In this document: piece after piece, positions 8,906 through 19,514 of the stretch
Layout of the letters: each line of letters starts with the position of its first letter
Position numbering within the stretch: the stretch's first letter is position 1
Assembly: GCA_023423695.1 (NCBI GenBank)
Contig: JAFAFA010000008.1
Coordinates: 30,637 to 94,636 of the forward strand
Direction: 5' to 3'
DNA: 64,000 bases
From: Pseudomonadota bacterium
Lineage (GTDB): Bacteria; Pseudomonadota; Alphaproteobacteria; Azospirillales; Azospirillaceae
Program-made: the position numbers and the translations under genes
The notes under the pieces: generated by a model
Database searches by the model: none
Seen by the model: only the letters and a program-made list of their open reading frames with translations
What the model was told of the DNA's origin: nothing

Positions 8906-8930
8906 GGAACCGCGACAAACATGGGCGGTT
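8906..8930 (+). promoter_or_regulatory. Possible EcfG-type (general stress sigma) promoter
   Basis: GGAAC at 8906-8910 and GGTT ending at 8930, with a 17-bp spacer before GTT, match the alphaproteobacterial EcfG consensus (GGAAC, 16-17 bp, CGTT) except for one -10 base. A second GGAAC directly precedes it (8901-8905). It would start transcription about 80 bp before the response regulator gene. Short motifs like this can occur by chance. Confidence 0.4.
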
Positions 8931-8937
8931 CAGTGGA

Positions 8938-8988
8938 TCGAAGCCGAACAAGGCTTCGAAAACCGGACAGGGCGGGCTATAAGCCCGC
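8938..8988 (+). other. Two stem-loops in the response-regulator leader
   Basis: A perfect 8-bp stem TCGAAGCC/GGCTTCGA (8938-8945 with 8952-8959, 6-nt loop) is followed by a 7-bp stem GCGGGCT/AGCCCGC (8972-8978 with 8982-8988, 3-nt loop). Both lie in the predicted 5' leader, ending 12 bases before the ribosome site. No T-run follows either stem. They may affect translation or mRNA stability. Confidence 0.4.
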
Positions 8989-9015
8989 TCGGTTGAATCA
9001 AGGGAGCATGCCGTC

Positions 9016-9462
9016 TTGAAGTTGCTTGTCGTCGAGGACGATCCGCTGATCGGTCCGGCTGTGAAGGCCGTTCTGGAGAATGCGGGCTACACCGTGGTCG
9101 GACCGTTGCGCGACGCCGCCAAGGCCGCGCGGGTCGGTGCCCGCGAATGTCCCGACCTGGCGCTGGTCGACGTCAATCTCGCCGGTGGGGAGAACGGCCT
9201 CGTGCTCGCCCGGCGGCTGTGGGAGGAGAACGCCATTCCGTCGCTGCTGATGACCGGTTTCGATCACCATGCGGCGGAGGCCCGCAGCTTCGCCATGGGC
9301 CTGCTGCGCAAGCCCGTGATGCCGGATGCGCTGGTCCAGGCCATCGGCGCCGCCGGGGAAATCCTGGGCGGCCTGCGCCCGTCGTCCAAACCGGATGCGC
9401 TGGAACTCTTCCACGGCTCCGCCGCCTTCGCCGCCGGGCTTCCCAAGGCGCGCTCGGCCTGA
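9016..9462 (+). CDS. Single-domain response regulator (REC only)
   Basis: A CheY-like receiver, 148 residues with no output domain. The acidic pair EDD (7-9), phosphoacceptor Asp52 (LALVDVN), Thr80 (LLMTGF) and Lys99 (LRKPV) are all intact. The start is a TTG at 9016 behind AGGGAG (9001-9006); an upstream ATG at 9008 is out of frame and stops at once. No histidine kinase is adjacent, so its partner is unknown. Stand-alone receivers of this group often sit in phosphorelays or general stress control, consistent with the upstream EcfG-like motif. Confidence 0.88.
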   Translation: MKLLVVEDDPLIGPAVKAVLENAGYTVVGPLRDAAKAARVGARECPDLALVDVNLAGGENGLVLARRLWEENAIPSLLMTGFDHHAAEARSFAMGLLRKPVMPDALVQAIGAAGEILGGLRPSSKPDALELFHGSAAFAAGLPKARSA

Positions 9463-9493
9463 CCGGCATACGGACCGCCAATTCGATCCGAAA

Positions 9494-9525
9494 AACGCCC
9501 GCCCTCCGGCGGGCGTTGTTGTGTC
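9494..9525 (+). terminator. Rho-independent terminator after the response regulator
   Basis: A perfect 10-bp stem AACGCCCGCC/GGCGGGCGTT (9494-9503, 9508-9517) with loop CTCC, followed by GTTGTGT. It lies 31 bp after the stop codon. The T-tract is short, but stem quality is high. The remaining bases to 9766 hold no ORF I can support and must carry the promoter of the next gene, which I could not identify. Confidence 0.8.
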
Positions 9526-9766
9526 CGGCATCCGTGGGTGTGGCATCGATGGGCCATTTTCGGACGGGCGCGAAATCGGCGCGATCATTCGGCTCCATCG
9601 CTGTTGGTGGCCTGGAATACGGAGACGAATTCAGTTCGCGGTCCGCCGCTCCCGGCTCCTGGCCCGAACGGACTTCGCCTCCGCGATTGGAATTCGATGT
9701 TCCCCAAACCACGGCTGCCCGGCCGCCTGACCGGCGTCGACGGGCAGCACAGCGAAAGGAATCGTC

Positions 9767-10177
9767 ATGAAAAGCCTGATGATCGGCGCCGCCACCGCTC
9801 TGGCCCTGATGGCCGCCCCGGCCTTTGCCGCCGACAGCGGTTCAATTTCCGGCAGCCCGGCGGCCAACAGCGCCGGCTCGACCACCAACTCGAACCAGAC
9901 CAACCCGCCCTGCACCTCCAACAATCAGTTGGGCTGCGGCAGCATGGGTGGCGTGGATAGCAAGAGCTCCGGCACCAGTGGCTCCAGTGGGTCTTCGATA
10001 GGCAGCGGTTCGATGACCGGCTCCGGCTCCTCCAGCTCGACCAACGGCACGGGCGGCAACAGCCTGGGCAACAGCGGCTCGATGGGCACCGGCTCCGACG
10101 GCCCGGTCGGCACGCAGCAGCCGTCCGGTTCGATGGGCGGGTCCTCGTCCTCGGGCACCGGCAGCACGGTCCGCTGA
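9767..10177 (+). CDS. Exported Ser/Gly-rich low-complexity protein
   Basis: A 136-residue protein with a clear signal peptide (MKSLMIGAATALALMAAPAFA, cleavage near 21/22). The mature chain is almost entirely Ser, Gly, Asn and Thr, with repeated SGS, GSMG and SSSSG blocks and two Cys near residues 46 and 55. It is probably disordered and periplasmic or extracellular. Similar short low-complexity exported proteins are common in Azospirillum, but no function is assigned. AAAGGA precedes the ATG, and a terminator follows 24 bp after the stop. Confidence 0.75.
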   Translation: MKSLMIGAATALALMAAPAFAADSGSISGSPAANSAGSTTNSNQTNPPCTSNNQLGCGSMGGVDSKSSGTSGSSGSSIGSGSMTGSGSSSSTNGTGGNSLGNSGSMGTGSDGPVGTQQPSGSMGGSSSSGTGSTVR

Positions 10178-10201
10178 TCTGAAAGGTGGATCAATGGGAA
10201 G

Positions 10202-10233
10202 GGCGCGCGGGTCAACCGCGCGCCTTTTCTTTT
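10202..10233 (+). terminator. Rho-independent terminator
   Basis: Perfect 9-bp GC stem GGCGCGCGG/CCGCGCGCC (10202-10210, 10216-10224) with loop GTCAA, followed by TTTTCTTTT. It terminates the Ser/Gly-rich protein gene. Confidence 0.93.
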
Positions 10234-10260
10234 GTGCAGGATGTCAAAGGTTAGAAGAGT

Positions 10261-10373
10261 CCCCTCTCCCCCCGGGAAGAGGTTAGGGTGAGGGGGACGC
10301 GCGGCGGGGATTCTCGGGATATCCACGCAATGCATCCCCCTCACCCCGACCCTCTCCCCAGGGGGGAGAGGGA
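10261..10373. repeat. Inverted pair of REP-like intergenic elements
   Basis: Copy one (10261-10297) reads CCCCTCTCC...GGTTAGGGTGAGGGGG. Copy two (10334-10373) is in the opposite orientation, with CCCCCTCACCCCGACCCTC and a GGGGAGAGGG end. A 37-bp spacer lies between. The arrangement is like the pair at 3900-4017. It fills the gap between convergent genes and probably acts as a bidirectional structured 3' end. Confidence 0.8.
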
Positions 10374-10417
10374 GATTGCTCGGGATAGCACCTAAATTAT
10401 GGGAAATTCTCCCCGGG

Positions 10418-13198
<2,781 letters not shown>

Positions 13199-13255
13199 GG
13201 GTGTGTGCTCCTCGGAGTATGGAATGGTGGAGTGGGAAAGGGCTTTTGGTCGGGA

Positions 13256-16200
13256 TCAATTGCGGACGGGGGGAGAGGACGGGCGCGCCGCGGCCAGAAT
13301 GGCGGCGACCGCCGCCGGTTCGGGCGCGTCGGCGAACTCCTCCAGCGTCATCGACAGCTTGCGGCGCCAGTTGGGATATTGGTCGGTGGTACCCGGCAGG
13401 TTGACCTGATCGCGCTCGCGGGTCAGGTCGTCCAGCTGCGCCACCGCCAGCGCCGCGTTGGTGCGGGCGAGGAAGGCATGCACCGCATGGTCCAGCGTGT
13501 CGTCATAGGGGCTGTCGGCACCGAAGCCGGCGGGCAGGGCGATCTCGGCGGCGCGCAGCGCATCCACGAGGGCGCCGCGGTCGGCCGACCGGCGGGTGAG
13601 CTGCTTCTCCTCCTCGTCATCCGCCGGGTAGAGGCCCTTCTCGGCCTTCAGCGCGATGTCGTCGCCCTCCCACCAGCCGCGCAGCGTGGCGAGGTCGTGG
13701 CTGCCGACGGTGGCGAGGGCCAGATCGGGATACTCGTCCGGCCCCTTGAAGGCGCCATCCTCAGTCCATTCGAAGAAGACGACGCGGTAGCTCAGCACGC
13801 CGGCCTCGGTCATCCGCTCGCGGAAGCCCTCCGGCACGGTGCCGAGATCCTCGCCGACGACGAGACAGCGCTGACGCTGGCTCTCCAGTGCCAGGATACC
13901 CAGCAGGTCCTCCATCGGATAGCCGACATAGGCACCCTCGCCCGGCGGATTGCCGTCAGGGATCCAGTAGACATGCTGAAGCGCCATCGCGTGATCGATG
14001 CGCAGCGCGCCGGCATGCCGCATGTTGGCGCGCACCAGATCGATGAAGGGCCGATAGCCGGCATCGCGCAGCGCCCGCGGGTGGAAGGGCGGCAGGCCCC
14101 AATCCTGGCCGGCCGGATTGAACAGGTCGGGCGGGGCGCCGACATGGGCGGCGTCCACCACCGCCTGCGGCGTCATCCAGGTTTCTGCCCCGCCGGCGTC
14201 GGCACCGACCGCGAGGTCGCGGTAGAAGCCGATCGTCATTCCGAGTTCGGACGCCCGCTCCGCCGCCGCACGCAGCTGGTCGTCCGCCAGCCATTGCAGC
14301 CAGACGAAATAGGCGACGCGGTCGGAATGCTCCCTGGCGAACCGCTCCACCGCCGGTGCCGTGGCATCGTGGAACTCGGCCGGCCACTGGTGCCAATCCG
14401 CCTTGGCATCGGCCGCGAAGCGTTCGCGCAAGGCCTGGAAGGTGGCGAAGCGCTCCAGCCCGATGCCGCCCTCGGTCCAGAAGGCGTCGAAGGCGGCGCG
14501 GCGCTCCGGCTTGGCGGAGGTCTGGAAAGCGGCGAACAGCTTTTCCAGCACCGGCAGCTTCAGCTTGGACACCGCGGTGTAATCGACGTTGGCGGAGGCA
14601 CGGGCCGCGTCCAACGCCTGCCGGAACTCGGGCGAGGCCACCTGCCGGCGCAGGTCGGCATCGTCGAGGAATTCCGGCACCGCGGTGATGTCGATGTAGA
14701 GCGGGTTCAGGAACAGCCGGCTGGCCGGGGAATAGGGGCTGGCATGCTCGGGGTTGTCGAGGAACATGGCATGCAGCGGGTTCAACCCGATCACTGCCGC
14801 TCCGCGGGCCGCGGCGATGTCGGCCAGCGTCCGCAGGTCGCCGAAATCGCCGATGCCCCAGTCATGGTCGCTGCGCAGGGTGTAGAGCTGCGCCGACAGC
14901 CCCCACAGCTTCTCCCCCACCAGCATCGGGGTCGGCAGATGGCAGCGGGCCGGCGCCAGGATCAGCCGGGTTTCCGCCACGCCATGTTCCGTCTCCACCC
15001 GTAGCGTGTGGTAGCCCGCCCTGTCCAGTTTGCCCAGCGGCAGGCGCCGCTCGGCATAGGTCACGTCGCCGACGGTGATGCAGCGGCAGCGCGGCAGACT
15101 ACCGAAGCCGACCACGCCGCTCTGCGTCTCTCCGCTTTCCAGCGTCAGGGTGTAGCGCAGGGTGCGGGTGCCATGGGGCAGAGTGACCGGTGCCGTCACC
15201 GCTTCGCCGGCGCGGCGGACCACCACCGGGGGCAGGGCGCGGCCATACTCCTCCTCGTCCAGGCGGTCGAGAAGGGCCAAGGCGGCGGCCTCGTCCCCCG
15301 CCTCGACGCCCATCGCCGATAACAGGGCGCGGATGGTCTCCTCGCTGGCGGTCACCGTCTCCCCGGCGGCATTGTCGAAGGAGCGTTCGATGCCCATACG
15401 GTCGGCCAGCCGGTCGAGCGCCGACGCCTCCTCCAGCCACAGCACCACCGACCAGGGGCCGAGCGTGTCGCCGGTCAGCCCTTCGCCTTCGGTCCACAGC
15501 ACGCGGCCGGACGCCTCGGGGAAGCCGGATGCCGGGGTGTCGGCCAGATTGGCGAAGGCATGCAGCCGGCTGCCGTCGCCCAGCTTCCAGCAGACGGTCA
15601 AGCCGGTCTTGCCGACGACGGTGTGGCCGGAGGCTCCGCCGGGAACGCCGTCCAGCCGCGGCACGATCTCCGCCCGGCGCAGTGCCAGCGCGCGGCGATA
15701 CCAGTCGAGCCACTCCGCATGCTTCGGTGTCCCACGGGCGTCCCAGTCCAGTTTGGCCGATTCCGCCGTCTCCGGCGCGGTCGGGTCGGGGATACGGGCG
15801 CGGGCGTCGGGGTTCTGGAACTCGGGGAACTTGGCGAACTCCTCCGCCCGTCCCTTGCGCACCGCCTCGGCCAGTTCTTCGCCGAAGTCGCAGAAGAAGG
15901 GGAAGGGCTTGGCCGACGCCCATTCCTCGCCCATGAACAGCATGGGGATGCCGGGCCCCAGCAGATAGAGGATGGTCGCGGCACGAACGGCCTCAGGCTT
16001 GGCGATGTGGGAGATGCGCTCGCCGAAGGCGCGGTTACCGATCTGGTCGTGGTTCTGGATGAAGGTGACGAAGGCGGTGGGCGGCAGATGCGCCGACGGC
16101 TCCCCGCGCAGTTCGCCGTCGCGGTAGGCCGACGGGTCGCCCTGGAAGGCGAAGCCCTCCGCCAGGGCACGGCCCCACTTCGCCGGATCATGGGCGTAGT

Positions 16201-18862
16201 CGGCGTAGTAGCCGCCGTCCTCGCCGGTCGCGGCACTGTGCAGGCAGTGGTGCAGGTCGTCGTTCCACTGGGCGGAGTGCCAGCGCGGGTCGCCCTCGCG
16301 GTGGCGGGCCAGGAAGCGGGCCTGGTTGGCGTCGTTCTCCAGCACCAGATGGACGTGGCGCTGGTTCTGGAAGTGGCTGTGCACGCGCTCCGCCAGCTCC
16401 TCCAGCACATGGCGGTCGCTGTCGTCGATGATGGCGTGGACCGCATCCAGCCGCAGGCCGTCGAGGTGGTATTCCTCCAGCCAGTAGAGCGCGTTGTGGA
16501 TGAAGAAGTCGCGCACCGCTCCGCTGCGCTCGCCATCGACGTTGATCGCCGCACCCCAGGGAGTCTTGTGGCGGTCGGTGAAGAAGCTGTCGGCGAAGGC
16601 GTGGAGGTAATTCCCCTCCGGACCGAAATGATTGTAGACGACGTCGAGGAAGACCATCAGCCCGCGGGCATGCGCCTCCTGCACCAGCGTCTTCAGGTCC
16701 TCCGGCCGGCCATAGGCGCTGTCGGGGGCGAAGGGCAGCACGCCGTCATAGCCCCAGTTGCGCGAACCGGGGAAGTCGGCCACCGGCATCAGTTCGATGG
16801 CGGTGACGCCCAGCTCGACCAGATCGTCCAGCCGGTCGATGGCGGACAGGAAGGTGCCTTCCTCCGTGAAGGTGCCGACATGCAGCTCGTACAGCACCGT
16901 CTCGTGCCAGGGCCGGCCGGTCCAGGCGGCATCGGTCCAGGCGTGGACCCCGGGATCGATCACCTCCGACAGGCCATGCACGTCGTCCGGCTGGAAGCGC
17001 GACGCCGGATCCGGCACCGCCAGCCCGTCCGGCAGGACGAAGCGGTAGCGGCTGCCGGCTTGCGCCCGCGCGGTGGTCAGGCTGAACCAGCCGTTGCCCT
17101 GATCCTCCATCGCCACCGGCTGCCCGCCATCGTCGAGCGACAGCAGCACCGACGCCGCCGTCGGCGCCCAGAGGGAGAAGCGGACGGAGCCGTCGGCCTG
17201 CACCTCCGCCCCGAAGGGCATGGAATGGCAGCGGCGGCGCTCGTCCACCGGGGCGATGCGGTCGCGGTCGCGGCTGGCGATCTCCGGCCCGGCATCGGCG
17301 CGGATGATGGCGGTGACGCCGGCCAGCGGGATCGCCACCCAGTCCGGTCGGTTGGCAAGCTCGTAGCCGACCTCGTAAAGCGCCTTTTCCAGCAGGAACA
17401 GCTTCAGCAAGGCCGGTGCCGCCTGCGGGTCGCGCGGGAAGCCGGGGCAGTCGCCGATGGCGTTGCGGTAGCCGTCGAGGAAGGCGGCCGACGCGGCGCC
17501 CTCCCACCAGGAGAGCCACGCGGTGCGCGCGTCTCGGGACGGGCCGTCAAGGTCGGCCGGCATCGTGGCGCGGGCCATGGCGGCGGCGTAGGCGATGGAG
17601 CGCAGCATGCCGGCGACGTCGCGCAGGATGCAGTGCTTGGCCCGCCGTTCGGCCAGCGGGCGCATCGGCTCGCCTTCGAAGTCGACGATCTGCACGTCGC
17701 CGCGCGACACCAGCACCTGCCCCAGGTGATAGTCGCCGTGCAGGCGCATGGCGCTGAGGTCGTCGGTCGCCGGGATCAGTGCGTCGATCTGCGCCATCAT
17801 CGCCGCTTCGCTGGCGGCGAGCGCTTTCGCCTGAGGCGCGATGGCGGGATCCAGCTTCGGGGCGGCGGCGCGCAGCCGCTCCAGCACCCGCTTCGCCAGG
17901 TTGCGCACGCCGCCGGCCCATTCCTTCAGCCGCTCCGCCGTCGCCGGCTCCGGTGTGAAGGCATCGCCGCCGCCGGGGGTGGCGAGTGCGCGGTGCAGTT
18001 CCGCCGTCCGCTGGCCGAGCAGGCGCAGGAAGGCGACGCTGTCGGCATCGCCTTCCTGGGCGGCATCGCCGTCGGCGAAGCGGGCGACACGGTCGTTCAG
18101 GTATCCGGTGACATGGCCCCAGGCATCCTTGGCCTCCGGCACAAGTTCCTGCATCACGCACAGGGTGGTGGAGCCGGAACTGTTGGCGCGCTCGACCCAG
18201 CCCAGCAGGGCCGGCGTGTTGGGGAACTGCGCGACCTCGGTCAGGAAGCGGCTGACCTCCAGTTCCGGATGGGTGCCGGGTTCCAGCTTGCGCAGGCCCT
18301 TCAGGATGGCGACGTCACCGACGCGGATGGAGGTGTTGGACTGTTCCGCCGTCATCCGGTGCAGCGGGGCGTCCGCGTCCAGCCTGTCGCCCAGCGCTTC
18401 GCAGGCGCGGGTATGGCCGGCGGTGAGGCCGGGGGACAAGGCCGTTTCGCCCACTTCCAGGTCGCGCTTCAGAATGGCGCCCAGCAGCGCACGAACCACG
18501 CCGTCATCGGCATAGCCGTCACGCAGGCGGCCGGCGACCGGCAGATCCTCGGTACCCTTGATCGCCGCCTGATCCTCACCCGTGCCGCGGTCGAGGATCA
18601 GCGGAAGCTGGTAGAGCTGCGGTTCCCGCCCTGGCGGTTCGACGCGCAGCAGGCAGAGCTGCGCCTGCGATCCCCCGGCCAGGGGGAGCGGCAGGGCATC
18701 GACGATGCGGACGGCCGGCCGGCCGGCATCCTTCGCCGCATACCAGCGGCGGGTCAGCAGATGGTCCGGCAGCAGGGAGTCCTGGAGACGCGACAGGATC
18801 TCGCCTTCCAGAGGGCTCGCCAGGACATTCGAGTGGGCATGTGGCTGCGGCGCAGTGGGCAC
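13256..18862 (-). CDS. treZ: Trifunctional maltokinase - TreZ - MalQ fusion protein
   Basis: One uninterrupted 1868-residue frame joins three enzymes. Residues about 15-535 are a maltokinase (aminoglycoside-phosphotransferase fold, of the type often fused to TreS), with HGDYH near 375 and VDFEGE near 393. Residues about 545-1145 are malto-oligosyltrehalose trehalohydrolase (TreZ), with Asp806 (GLRLDAVHA), Glu842 (LVLENDAN) and Asp939 (QNHDQIGN). Residues about 1148-1868 are 4-alpha-glucanotransferase MalQ, with Asp1623 (LRIDHAM), Glu1671 (VVGEDLGTVP) and Asp1723 (GSHDLATL). All catalytic acids are intact. The start is a GTG at 18862 behind GGGGAGGAG. Together with TreY it would turn maltodextrin into trehalose and handle the maltose and short dextrins left over. 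Confidence 0.93.
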   Translation of the reverse strand: MPTAPQPHAHSNVLASPLEGEILSRLQDSLLPDHLLTRRWYAAKDAGRPAVRIVDALPLPLAGGSQAQLCLLRVEPPGREPQLYQLPLILDRGTGEDQAAIKGTEDLPVAGRLRDGYADDGVVRALLGAILKRDLEVGETALSPGLTAGHTRACEALGDRLDADAPLHRMTAEQSNTSIRVGDVAILKGLRKLEPGTHPELEVSRFLTEVAQFPNTPALLGWVERANSSGSTTLCVMQELVPEAKDAWGHVTGYLNDRVARFADGDAAQEGDADSVAFLRLLGQRTAELHRALATPGGGDAFTPEPATAERLKEWAGGVRNLAKRVLERLRAAAPKLDPAIAPQAKALAASEAAMMAQIDALIPATDDLSAMRLHGDYHLGQVLVSRGDVQIVDFEGEPMRPLAERRAKHCILRDVAGMLRSIAYAAAMARATMPADLDGPSRDARTAWLSWWEGAASAAFLDGYRNAIGDCPGFPRDPQAAPALLKLFLLEKALYEVGYELANRPDWVAIPLAGVTAIIRADAGPEIASRDRDRIAPVDERRRCHSMPFGAEVQADGSVRFSLWAPTAASVLLSLDDGGQPVAMEDQGNGWFSLTTARAQAGSRYRFVLPDGLAVPDPASRFQPDDVHGLSEVIDPGVHAWTDAAWTGRPWHETVLYELHVGTFTEEGTFLSAIDRLDDLVELGVTAIELMPVADFPGSRNWGYDGVLPFAPDSAYGRPEDLKTLVQEAHARGLMVFLDVVYNHFGPEGNYLHAFADSFFTDRHKTPWGAAINVDGERSGAVRDFFIHNALYWLEEYHLDGLRLDAVHAIIDDSDRHVLEELAERVHSHFQNQRHVHLVLENDANQARFLARHREGDPRWHSAQWNDDLHHCLHSAATGEDGGYYADYAHDPAKWGRALAEGFAFQGDPSAYRDGELRGEPSAHLPPTAFVTFIQNHDQIGNRAFGERISHIAKPEAVRAATILYLLGPGIPMLFMGEEWASAKPFPFFCDFGEELAEAVRKGRAEEFAKFPEFQNPDARARIPDPTAPETAESAKLDWDARGTPKHAEWLDWYRRALALRRAEIVPRLDGVPGGASGHTVVGKTGLTVCWKLGDGSRLHAFANLADTPASGFPEASGRVLWTEGEGLTGDTLGPWSVVLWLEEASALDRLADRMGIERSFDNAAGETVTASEETIRALLSAMGVEAGDEAAALALLDRLDEEEYGRALPPVVVRRAGEAVTAPVTLPHGTRTLRYTLTLESGETQSGVVGFGSLPRCRCITVGDVTYAERRLPLGKLDRAGYHTLRVETEHGVAETRLILAPARCHLPTPMLVGEKLWGLSAQLYTLRSDHDWGIGDFGDLRTLADIAAARGAAVIGLNPLHAMFLDNPEHASPYSPASRLFLNPLYIDITAVPEFLDDADLRRQVASPEFRQALDAARASANVDYTAVSKLKLPVLEKLFAAFQTSAKPERRAAFDAFWTEGGIGLERFATFQALRERFAADAKADWHQWPAEFHDATAPAVERFAREHSDRVAYFVWLQWLADDQLRAAAERASELGMTIGFYRDLAVGADAGGAETWMTPQAVVDAAHVGAPPDLFNPAGQDWGLPPFHPRALRDAGYRPFIDLVRANMRHAGALRIDHAMALQHVYWIPDGNPPGEGAYVGYPMEDLLGILALESQRQRCLVVGEDLGTVPEGFRERMTEAGVLSYRVVFFEWTEDGAFKGPDEYPDLALATVGSHDLATLRGWWEGDDIALKAEKGLYPADDEEEKQLTRRSADRGALVDALRAAEIALPAGFGADSPYDDTLDHAVHAFLARTNAALAVAQLDDLTRERDQVNLPGTTDQYPNWRRKLSMTLEEFADAPEPAAVAAILAAARPSSPPVRN

Positions 18863-18904
18863 GAGGGCTCCTCCCCTGTTGAGCGCTGAGTGGCACGTCG
18901 CTCA

Positions 18905-18928
18905 AACAGCACGGAGGGAGGGAGTTCC
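18905..18928 (-). promoter_or_regulatory. Possible EcfG-type promoter for the trehalose operon
   Basis: Read on the minus strand, GGAAC (18928-18924), a 16-bp spacer and GTT (18907-18905) match the alphaproteobacterial EcfG pattern, with T instead of C before GTT. Transcription would begin about 35 bp upstream of the GTG start of the fusion gene. Trehalose synthesis is commonly under general-stress control, so the position makes sense. Chance occurrence cannot be excluded. Confidence 0.4.
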
Positions 18929-18982
18929 CGCACCCGCGAAGCCGCTTCTACGAACGACCGCGCCCTTCTCCCGAAAGAGTAG

Positions 18983-19291
18983 TCAAACGGTCCGCGGGTG
19001 GTGCGGCAGATGGGCAAGGCGACCGATCCGCTCGGCCACTTGCAGAGCCTCGACGACGTCGTCGAGCCGCCCGTCGCGCATCAGGTTGTGCGCGTGGGTG
19101 TTGAGCGCGGCGACGACGGCCCGTTCATCGGACACCCCGCGGGCCGGCTGCCCGTTCGGATCGAGCACGGTGGCGCCCAGCGCCGCCATGGCCTCCGCGG
19201 TCAGGTTCACGGCCTCGGACAGGGCCTCTTCGTCGTCTTCCGCTGCGGTCAGGATCGGTTCCAGAAGCTCCGCAAGGAGACGGGGGGTCAT
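18983..19291 (-). CDS. Small helical hypothetical protein upstream of the trehalose genes
   Basis: 102 residues from the ATG at 19291, which follows CGAGGA; an open frame extends further upstream but lacks family-like sequence. The protein is acidic and mostly helical (LLAELLEPILTAAEDDEEALSEAV, then a C-terminal DDVVEALQVAERIGRL), with no membrane segment or recognised motif. It lies 120 bp before the fusion gene on the same strand and could be the first gene of that transcript. No function assigned. Confidence 0.6.
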   Translation of the reverse strand: MTPRLLAELLEPILTAAEDDEEALSEAVNLTAEAMAALGATVLDPNGQPARGVSDERAVVAALNTHAHNLMRDGRLDDVVEALQVAERIGRLAHLPHHPRTV

Positions 19292-19514
19292 GGTGCTAAT
19301 CCTCGGTGACATTCTCAGGCCGTCCCCTTCGACGTCGATGCTGCACGGTCTTTCGTTACAACAGCCGGAACGAAGGAAAGGTCCGTCCCGCCGCTCCACC
19401 CGCGTCGGCGACGCGCAGGTACATACGGCACATGGGAACCGACGGCAGAGCCGGCAAGCGCAAGCCGCCGTCAACTGCCCCAATGGGAGAGGGGCAGGAC
19501 GGCCAAGCGCTCCT

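Noticed and set aside
10261..10373. Repeated palindromes as a CRISPR array
   Set aside because: Only two inverted copies, no regular direct repeats with unique spacers, and no cas genes.
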